Source of the DNA: Hamadaea tsunoensis DSM 44101
GTDB lineage: Bacteria; Actinomycetota; Actinomycetes; Mycobacteriales; Micromonosporaceae
Direction: 5' to 3'
Length of the DNA: 64,000 nt
NCBI RefSeq assembly: GCF_000428945.1
Contig: NZ_KE386821.1
Location: forward strand, 59,330-123,329
The first letter of the stretch is position 1; each line of letters opens with the position of its first letter. The notes below the pieces were generated by a model that did not search any database, was not told where the DNA came from, and saw nothing but the letters and a program-made list of their open reading frames with translations. The position numbers were made by a program, and so were the translations under genes. Shown piece by piece: positions 59,241-64,000 of this stretch.

Positions 59241-59908
59241 TGCCGATCCCGTCCACACTGGACCACATCATGGTGGTCGTGCCCGACCTCGCCGCCGGCG
59301 TCGAGGCGTTCCGGGAGCTGACCGGCGTCACCCCGGTGCCCGGCGGGCGGCATCCGATCGGCACGGCCAACGCGCTCGTCGGGCTGCGGCGTACCGACGG
59401 CGGCGACGAGCGCGTCTACCTGGAACTGCTCGGGCCCGACCCGGACGCGTCCGCGGCGGCCTTCGACTCCGGCGGCCGTTTCCTCGTCGGGGACGCGTCC
59501 GGGCTGGTCGGCCGGACCTGGCTGATCCACCCCGCGGATCTCGACGCGACCGTCGCCGCCGCCGAAGCCGCCGCCGTCGACCTCGGCGACGTACGCCCGC
59601 TCTCGCGCGAGACCCCGTCCGGCGAGACGCTCTCGTGGCGGCTGTCGGTCGCGTACCCGCTGCCGTCGGGTGGCGCCCAGCCCGCGCTGATCGACTGGGG
59701 CACCACCCCGCATCCCTCGACCCGGCTCGCGGCGGAGGTCGTGCTGGAATCGCTCGACGTGCTCTCGCCCGAGCCGGATCGCGTACGCGCCGGGTTGGCG
59801 GTGCTCGGCACCGACGCCGTCGTGGTGGAGGGCGAGACCCCTGGCGTGCGCATCGTGCTCGGTACGCCGCGCGGCCGGGTGGTCATCGGCCCGGCCGGGG
59901 TCGAGTAG
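59240..59908 (+). CDS. VOC/glyoxalase-like protein
   Basis: A 222-residue protein of the Glyoxalase-like (VOC) type. LDHIMVVVPDLAAGVEAFRE is the first strand with the His ligand. ERVYLELLGPDP carries a likely Glu ligand. LSWRLSVAYPLPSGGAQPAL is the second half. The ATG at 59240 overlaps the previous stop by one base. As the last gene of the operon it may act on the oxidation product by isomerisation or ring chemistry. Confidence 0.85.
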   Translation: MPIPSTLDHIMVVVPDLAAGVEAFRELTGVTPVPGGRHPIGTANALVGLRRTDGGDERVYLELLGPDPDASAAAFDSGGRFLVGDASGLVGRTWLIHPADLDATVAAAEAAAVDLGDVRPLSRETPSGETLSWRLSVAYPLPSGGAQPALIDWGTTPHPSTRLAAEVVLESLDVLSPEPDRVRAGLAVLGTDAVVVEGETPGVRIVLGTPRGRVVIGPAGVE

Positions 59909-59925
59909 CGGCGGCCGTGACCGTG

Positions 59926-60876
59926 TCAGTGCACGAGCACGATACGGCCGCGGGCGTGGCGGGTCTCGCTCAGTTCGTGCGCGGCCGCCGCCTCGGCCAG
60001 CGGGAACGCACGGGCGATCGGAATCCGCAGGCGTCCCCGGCCGGCGAGGTCGACAGCGCGGGCCAGACCGTGCACCGCGAGCGGATCGGCGCTGGAGTCC
60101 AGCCGCTCGCCGGTGCCGTCCGCCGGTGCCCCGTGCGACAGGTGTACGCCGTGCGCCGCCGCCGTGAAGTCCGCGATGGTGACCACGCGGGCCGGATCGC
60201 CGGCCAGGGCGACGAGGTCGGGCAGCGCGCCGCCGGCACAGTCGAAGACCGCGTCGATGCCTTGGGGCGCAAGGGATCGGACCCGCTCGACGAGGCCGGG
60301 ACCGTAGGTCGTCGGCTGGACGCCCAGCGACCGCAGGAAGTCGTGGTTGTGCTCGCCGGCGGTGCCGATGACGGTGGCACCGCGCTCGGCCGCGAACTGC
60401 ACGGCGACGGTCCCCACCGCGCCGGCCGCCCCCTGCACCAGCAGCGTCTGGCCGGCGGCGACGCCGAGCCGGTCGAGGACCCGGGTCGCGGTCTCGACGC
60501 TGCCCGCGGCCCCGCCGGCCTCCTGCCAGGTCCACGCGGCCGGCTTCGGCGCCCAGGCGGTCAGGACGGCGTGGTCCGCGTTGGCCGCGCGGCGGGTCAT
60601 GGCGACCATGCCGAACACCTCGTCGCCCGGCCGGACCCCGGTCACCCCGGCGCCGATCTCGTCGACGACGCCCGCCGCGTCGAAACCGGTGCGGTAGGGG
60701 AACGTCACGGGCACCAGGTCGCGCAGCCGGCCGGCCCGGATCATCGTCTCGCCGGGGGAGACGCCGGACACGCGTACGCTGATCCGGATCTCGCCGGGCC
60801 CGGCGTGCGGCGGCTCGATCTCGGCGACGTGGACGACGCCGGCCGGCCCGTACTCAAGGAATTGAACGGCTCTCAT
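59926..60876 (-). CDS. Zinc-independent NADPH:quinone oxidoreductase (MDR family)
   Basis: A 316-residue medium-chain dehydrogenase/reductase. The N-terminal GroES-like domain contains GVVDEIGAGVTGVRPGDEVF. The cofactor motif is LLVQGAAGAVGTVAVQFAAE. It lacks the catalytic zinc ligands. It resembles quinone oxidoreductases. It converges on the VOC gene (17 bp between stops) and is divergent from a TetR gene with a palindromic operator between, so it is probably the TetR target. Confidence 0.9.
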   Translation of the reverse strand: MRAVQFLEYGPAGVVHVAEIEPPHAGPGEIRISVRVSGVSPGETMIRAGRLRDLVPVTFPYRTGFDAAGVVDEIGAGVTGVRPGDEVFGMVAMTRRAANADHAVLTAWAPKPAAWTWQEAGGAAGSVETATRVLDRLGVAAGQTLLVQGAAGAVGTVAVQFAAERGATVIGTAGEHNHDFLRSLGVQPTTYGPGLVERVRSLAPQGIDAVFDCAGGALPDLVALAGDPARVVTIADFTAAAHGVHLSHGAPADGTGERLDSSADPLAVHGLARAVDLAGRGRLRIPIARAFPLAEAAAAHELSETRHARGRIVLVH

Positions 60877-60881
60877 GGATT

Positions 60882-60907
60882 CGGACCGTAACGGACCGCG
60901 CGGTCCG
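60882..60907. promoter_or_regulatory. TetR operator
   Basis: A perfect 16-base palindrome CGGACCGCGCGGTCCG (60892-60907) plus an extra half site CGGACCG (60882-60888) lie between divergent start codons at 60876 and 60918. TAAAGT (60914-60919) could be the -10 of the tetR gene, giving a leaderless start at the GTG at 60927. Confidence 0.85.
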
Positions 60908-60917
60908 GCTGGCTAAA

Positions 60918-61553
60918 GTGAGAGCGGTGACGGGTGAAGTGAGGCAGCCGGCGCGGTCGGACGCGCGGGACAACCGGGAGCGGATCCTGGCGGCGGCGCG
61001 CCTGGCGTTCGCGGGCGAGGGGCTCGACGTGCCGATCCGGGAGATCGCGCGGCGCGCGCAGGTCGGTGCGGCGACCGTCTACCGCCATTTTCCCACCAAG
61101 GAGGCCCTGCTGAGCGCGGCGCTCGCGGACCGGATGACCCTCTGCTCCTCGGTCGTCGAAGAGGGGCTGGCCGCCGCGGACCCGTGGGACGGTTTCTGCC
61201 AGGTCGTCGACACGCTCATACGGGTGCACGCCGTCGACGACCGGGGATTCTCGCGGGCGGTCACCGCGCGGCTGCCGGCTGCCGCCGGTGCCGCGGCGGA
61301 CCGCGATCGTACGCTGCGCCTGTTCGCCCGGCTGGTGGAGCGGGCGAAGAAGACGGGGTTCCTGCGGGCGGACTTCGAGCTGGAGGACCTCGTCTTCGCG
61401 CTGATGGCCAACGAGGGCATCCGTGCCGAGTCGCTGCGGACCCGGGAGGCGGCGTCCCGCCGGGTCGCCGCACTGATGATCCAGTCTTTCCAGGCGCATC
61501 CGGTGGCGGCGCCGCTGCCGCCCGCCGTCCGGCTACCGCTCACGGTCCGATGA
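60918..61553 (+). CDS. TetR-family regulator
   Basis: A 211-residue TetR protein. The HTH (about 22-70) contains LDVPIREIARRAQVGAATVY and HFPTKEALLSAAL. The C-terminal region (CSSVVEEGLAAADPWDGFCQ; EDLVFALMANEGIRAESL) is the common TetR_C-type helical domain. Two GTG codons (60918 and 60927) are possible starts. It should repress the divergent quinone oxidoreductase through the palindrome at 60892. Confidence 0.9.
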   Translation: MRAVTGEVRQPARSDARDNRERILAAARLAFAGEGLDVPIREIARRAQVGAATVYRHFPTKEALLSAALADRMTLCSSVVEEGLAAADPWDGFCQVVDTLIRVHAVDDRGFSRAVTARLPAAAGAAADRDRTLRLFARLVERAKKTGFLRADFELEDLVFALMANEGIRAESLRTREAASRRVAALMIQSFQAHPVAAPLPPAVRLPLTVR

Positions 61554-61572
61554 GACAGAGACGTACGCCGAT

Positions 61573-61596
61573 CTACTATTCCTATGGAATTAGTAG
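61573..61596. promoter_or_regulatory. AT-rich inverted repeat
   Basis: CTACTATTCC (61573-61582) and GGAATTAGTAG (61586-61596) are complementary with one bulged base and a TAT loop. The repeat lies 20 bases after the tetR stop and before the end of the converging deaminase gene. It may be a terminator or an operator for a lost gene. The bases that follow hold only a 33-codon open frame starting near 61630. Confidence 0.5.
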
Positions 61597-61718
61597 ACAT
61601 TGATCACCCGGGCGACTACGGTGAACACAATGGACGCAGTTGAGATCGACTGGCCGTGCGCCGGCGTGTCCGCCCGCCGACGGGCCCACCAGTCGCCTCC
61701 ACCGGTGAACGCCGGTCC

Positions 61719-62150
61719 TCAGCGCAGGTAGAAGGCCTCGATCGGGATGCGGGCCTCCTCGTAGAGCGCCGGCCCCTCCGGTCGGACGTCGGGCCAGTTG
61801 GAACCGGGGTTGAGCCCGATGAGCTGGTCGGTGCTGAGGGCGTACACGACCCGGCCGAGGCCGGACCGGACGATGCCGCCGGTGCACATGCCGCACGGCT
61901 GGCAGCTGGTGTACATCGTGGTGCGGGCCGCGACGGCGGGATCGAGTTCCCGGGCGGCCCAGCGGGCGAGCTTCAGCTCAGGATGGGCCGCGATGTCGTT
62001 GTCGCGCCTCACGGTGTTGTGCTCCTCGGCCAGGATCAGCCCGTCGGGGTCGGCGAGCAGCGAGCCGTAGGGTGCGTCGCCGATGGTGACGGCGTGGGCC
62101 GCGAGGGCGATCGCCCGGCGCAGGAGTACCTCGTCGGCTTCGGTGATCAT
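61719..62150 (-). CDS. Nucleoside/guanine deaminase-like protein
   Basis: A 143-residue cytidine-deaminase-fold enzyme. The zinc site uses AHPELK (HPE in place of the common HAE) and SCQPCGMC (PCxxC). The N-terminal ALAAHAVTIGDAPYGSLLAD is normal for the family. It would deaminate a base, nucleoside or related amine. Its ATG overlaps the stop of the upstream F420-type oxidoreductase gene (ATGA). Confidence 0.88.
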   Translation of the reverse strand: MITEADEVLLRRAIALAAHAVTIGDAPYGSLLADPDGLILAEEHNTVRRDNDIAAHPELKLARWAARELDPAVAARTTMYTSCQPCGMCTGGIVRSGLGRVVYALSTDQLIGLNPGSNWPDVRPEGPALYEEARIPIEAFYLR

Positions 62151-62944
62151 GGGGTGCTCCTCCGGTGTTCGGCCAGTGCGGTCAGTGCCTGCCAGGCGAC
62201 CTCGGGCCGCCGGGTCTCCTCGGGGTCGCCGTTGTACGGGTCGAGCACCACGGTTTCCGCGCCCAGCAGGCGCAGCTGTTCGAGGTCGTCGAGGACCTGC
62301 TCGATCGTGCCGACGCCGGCGAGCCGGTCGGCCCCGTCGGCGGGTTCGCCGGTCAGGCGCAGCGCGATCCGCGGGGCGAATCCGGCCGGGGCGTGCTCGG
62401 CGACGGCGGCGCGCAACCAGCCGATGGTGTTGCGCAGCGGATGCCAGGCGTCGCCGAACCGGGCGGCCCGCCGGATCGCGGCGTCGCTGTTGCCGCCCAC
62501 CCAGATCGGCACGGAGACGGTCTCGCGCAGCACGGTCAGATGGGCGTCGGTCAGCCGGCCCCGTTGCGCGAACGGTACGCCGAGCGCCGCGTACTCCTGC
62601 TGGGACCAGCCGATCCCGGCGCCGAGCACGAACCGGCCGCCGCTGAGCTGGTCGAGGTTGGTGACCATCCGGGCGACGAGGGCCGGGTGCCGGTAGGGCA
62701 GGACGAGCACCGTGGTTCCCAGACGGACCCGGGTCGTCTGTCCGGCCAGCCAGGACAGTGCGGTGAACGGCTCGTAGAACGGCTCCGGGTAGCGCTGCGA
62801 CACCTCCGGGGTCACGACGACGTGGTCGGACATCATCAGCAGCTCGAATCCCAGACCTTCGACGACCCGCGCCCACTCGCGCAGCACGCCCGGATCGGTA
62901 CCGGGGCCGAAGTTCGGCACGTTCACACCCAGTTGCATGCCCAT
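62147..62944 (-). CDS. LLM-class F420-dependent oxidoreductase
   Basis: A 265-residue luciferase-like protein of the F420-using type. LGVNVPNFGPGTDPGVLREW and LMMSDHVVVTPEVSQRYPEP are near the start. VRLGTTVLVLPYRHPALVAR and FVLGAGIGWSQQEYAALGVP are the cofactor and substrate strands. GGNSDAAIRRAARFGDAWHP is also diagnostic. The start is either 62944 or 62938. It precedes the deaminase and is coupled to it. The substrate is unknown. Confidence 0.88.
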   Translation of the reverse strand: MGMQLGVNVPNFGPGTDPGVLREWARVVEGLGFELLMMSDHVVVTPEVSQRYPEPFYEPFTALSWLAGQTTRVRLGTTVLVLPYRHPALVARMVTNLDQLSGGRFVLGAGIGWSQQEYAALGVPFAQRGRLTDAHLTVLRETVSVPIWVGGNSDAAIRRAARFGDAWHPLRNTIGWLRAAVAEHAPAGFAPRIALRLTGEPADGADRLAGVGTIEQVLDDLEQLRLLGAETVVLDPYNGDPEETRRPEVAWQALTALAEHRRSTP

Positions 62945-63030
62945 ACGCTATCCCGGTGATCATGTACGCGGAACGGCATCCCCCCGGTCCCGTGGCTGTT
63001 TCGCGGTGAGTTTCACGGTAGAGTCGAGGA

Positions 63031-63498
63031 ATGGCCGATAATCTCACCGGTGTCGATATGGATGACGTGGACTGGGCCATCGTCGACCAGCTTCAGCAGG
63101 ACGGCCGCATCAGCCTCAGCGAGCTGGGCCGCCGGGTGAACCTCAGCGCCTCGGCCACGACCGAACGGGTCCGGCAACTGGAGGCCTGCGGAGTGATCGC
63201 GGGCTACCGCGCCGTGGTGGACCTGACCCGGGTGGGCTATCCCGTGCTCGCGGTCGTGCGGCTGAAGTATCCGGGCAACCAGCACCAGCCGCTGCACAAG
63301 CTACTCGCCGAGCGCCGCGAGATCCTGGAGTGCCTGCGTACCACCGGGGACGACTGCTACACGCTCAAGATCGCCGCGACCTCGATGGGGCACCTGGAGC
63401 GGCTCGTCGACGAACTGGCGGGGCTGGGCAGCACCACGACCAGCGTGGTGTACGGGCAGACCATGCCCTTCCGCGGGCCTCGCCGGCCCGAACGCTGA
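63031..63498 (+). CDS. Lrp/AsnC-family regulator
   Basis: A 155-residue Lrp/AsnC protein. The HTH (residues ~9-55) contains VDQLQQDGRISLSELGRRVN and LSASATTERVRQLE. The C-terminal RAM ligand domain (~70-150) contains PVLAVVRLKYPGNQHQPLHK and DDCYTLKIAATSMGHL. It may respond to an amino acid. It is divergent from the LLM oxidoreductase (62944) and upstream of a Ddn-like gene. Confidence 0.92.
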   Translation: MADNLTGVDMDDVDWAIVDQLQQDGRISLSELGRRVNLSASATTERVRQLEACGVIAGYRAVVDLTRVGYPVLAVVRLKYPGNQHQPLHKLLAERREILECLRTTGDDCYTLKIAATSMGHLERLVDELAGLGSTTTSVVYGQTMPFRGPRRPER

Positions 63499-63558
63499 AG
63501 CTTCGGCCGGTGCGCCGGGAGACGGAATCACCGGCCGCGGAAGATCGTTGAACAGCAC

Positions 63559-64000
63559 ATGACTCTCTCTGGTGACTACGAGCCGAGCGCCACCGCCTGG
63601 GTACGCAACCACGTCGATCAGATCCTCAAGACGGGCACGACCGACGGAGTGACGATCCGGGGCCTGCCGACCGTGCTGCTGACCTATCGCGGCAAGGCGT
63701 CCGGCAAGGTACGCAAGACGCCGGTGATGCGCGTCGAGCACGACGGCGTCTACGCGGCGGTCGCGTCGCAGGGCGGCGCCCCCAAGAACCCCCAGTGGTA
63801 CGCGAGCATCGTCGCGGATCCGGTCATCGAGCTGCAGGACGGCACCGAGTCCGGCCGCTACCACGCCCGTGAGGTGTCCGGTAAGGAGAAGGAGGCGTGG
63901 TGGGCGCGGGCCGTGGCCGCGTATCCGGACTATGCCGACTATCAGCGAAAGACCGATCGACAGATTCCGGTCTTCGTCCTCGAACCGGCTGATGCCGCAT
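63559..64000 (+). CDS. Deazaflavin(F420)-dependent nitroreductase-like protein (3' end cut off)
   Basis: The first 147 codons of a Ddn/DUF385-type protein are visible. [20 protein letters not shown] and [20 protein letters not shown] are the usual cofactor-binding phrases, and [20 protein letters not shown] is near the C terminus, so only a few residues may be missing. These small split-barrel enzymes reduce quinones or nitro compounds with reduced F420. It starts at the ATG at 63559, 60 bases after the Lrp gene. Confidence 0.9.
   Translation, partial: MTLSGDYEPSATAWVRNHVDQILKTGTTDGVTIRGLPTVLLTYRGKASGKVRKTPVMRVEHDGVYAAVASQGGAPKNPQWYASIVADPVIELQDGTESGRYHAREVSGKEKEAWWARAVAAYPDYADYQRKTDRQIPVFVLEPADAA

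Noticed and set aside
61630-61731. 33-codon plus-strand frame after the AT-rich palindrome
   Set aside because: There is no RBS, the Arg/Pro-rich tail overlaps the deaminase gene and no family is evident.

Overview
This 64 kb window is high-GC, densely coded chromosomal DNA from an actinomycete. Frequent GTG/TTG starts, many 4-base ATGA/GTGA gene overlaps, the abundance of GTACGC words, secreted proteins with FN3 and carbohydrate-binding-like modules, ECF41 and NB-ARC regulators and F420/FMN-type oxidoreductases point to a soil Micromonosporaceae-type organism. The family level is inference from style, not from a marker gene. No rRNA, tRNA, CRISPR array, intact insertion sequence or prophage was seen.

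Layout. 1-5.7 kb: partial NlpC/P60-like secreted protein, large HTH/NB-ARC/TPR regulator, lactate 2-monooxygenase-like flavoenzyme, GH18 glycosidase. 5.8-9.3 kb: FAD monooxygenase divergent from its TetR regulator across twin palindromic operators, then an MFS exporter. 9.5-13.2 kb: two unknown proteins, a membrane protein divergent from a TetR, and a LysR DNA-binding domain without sensor. 13.2-16.1 kb: an ECF41 sigma factor, a NmrA-like oxidoreductase, and a methyltransferase carrying at its N terminus a copy of the ECF41 SnoaL-like domain. 16.1-21.2 kb: NDH-2 type dehydrogenase divergent from a TetR operon with a membrane protein and hydrolase, a TMEM175-like channel and a lipoprotein. 21.2-23.2 kb: a degraded stretch with gene remnants and a strong hairpin.

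23.2-36.7 kb is a carbohydrate region. It holds a PAF-acetylhydrolase-like enzyme, a GH36 alpha-galactosidase with a sugar ABC importer (the binding-protein gene is frameshifted by an exact 23-bp tandem duplication), and three large secreted DUF4832/DUF4874 proteins, two of which end in the same unassigned ~150-residue module. A plausible model is that the secreted proteins bind or cut an extracellular galactoside-containing polymer, the importer takes up the products and GH36 hydrolyses them inside. A ROK regulator lies at 39.5 kb, after a DHA2 efflux pump and its TetR.

41.5-46.5 kb is a tightly coupled five-gene STM4015-4014-4013-4012-4011 operon: a repeat protein, an ATP-grasp-like protein, an alkaline-phosphatase-fold protein and two radical SAM proteins. 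It is a conserved cluster with no established function and the best candidate here for an undescribed pathway. 46.5-52.1 kb: paired inverted repeats, a Nudix hydrolase, a DUF6745 protein with a small partner, a HAD phosphatase and an MMPL transporter.

52.3-59.9 kb is another strongly coupled operon: a branched-chain-amino-acid-type ABC importer with fused LivH-LivM permease, a luciferase-like monooxygenase, two carboxymuconolactone-decarboxylase-fold proteins (Avi_7170/Avi_7169-like) and a VOC protein. It looks like uptake plus oxidation of a small organic molecule of unknown identity. 59.9-64 kb: a quinone oxidoreductase/TetR divergent pair with a palindromic operator, a deaminase plus F420-type oxidoreductase pair, an Lrp regulator and a partial Ddn-like protein.
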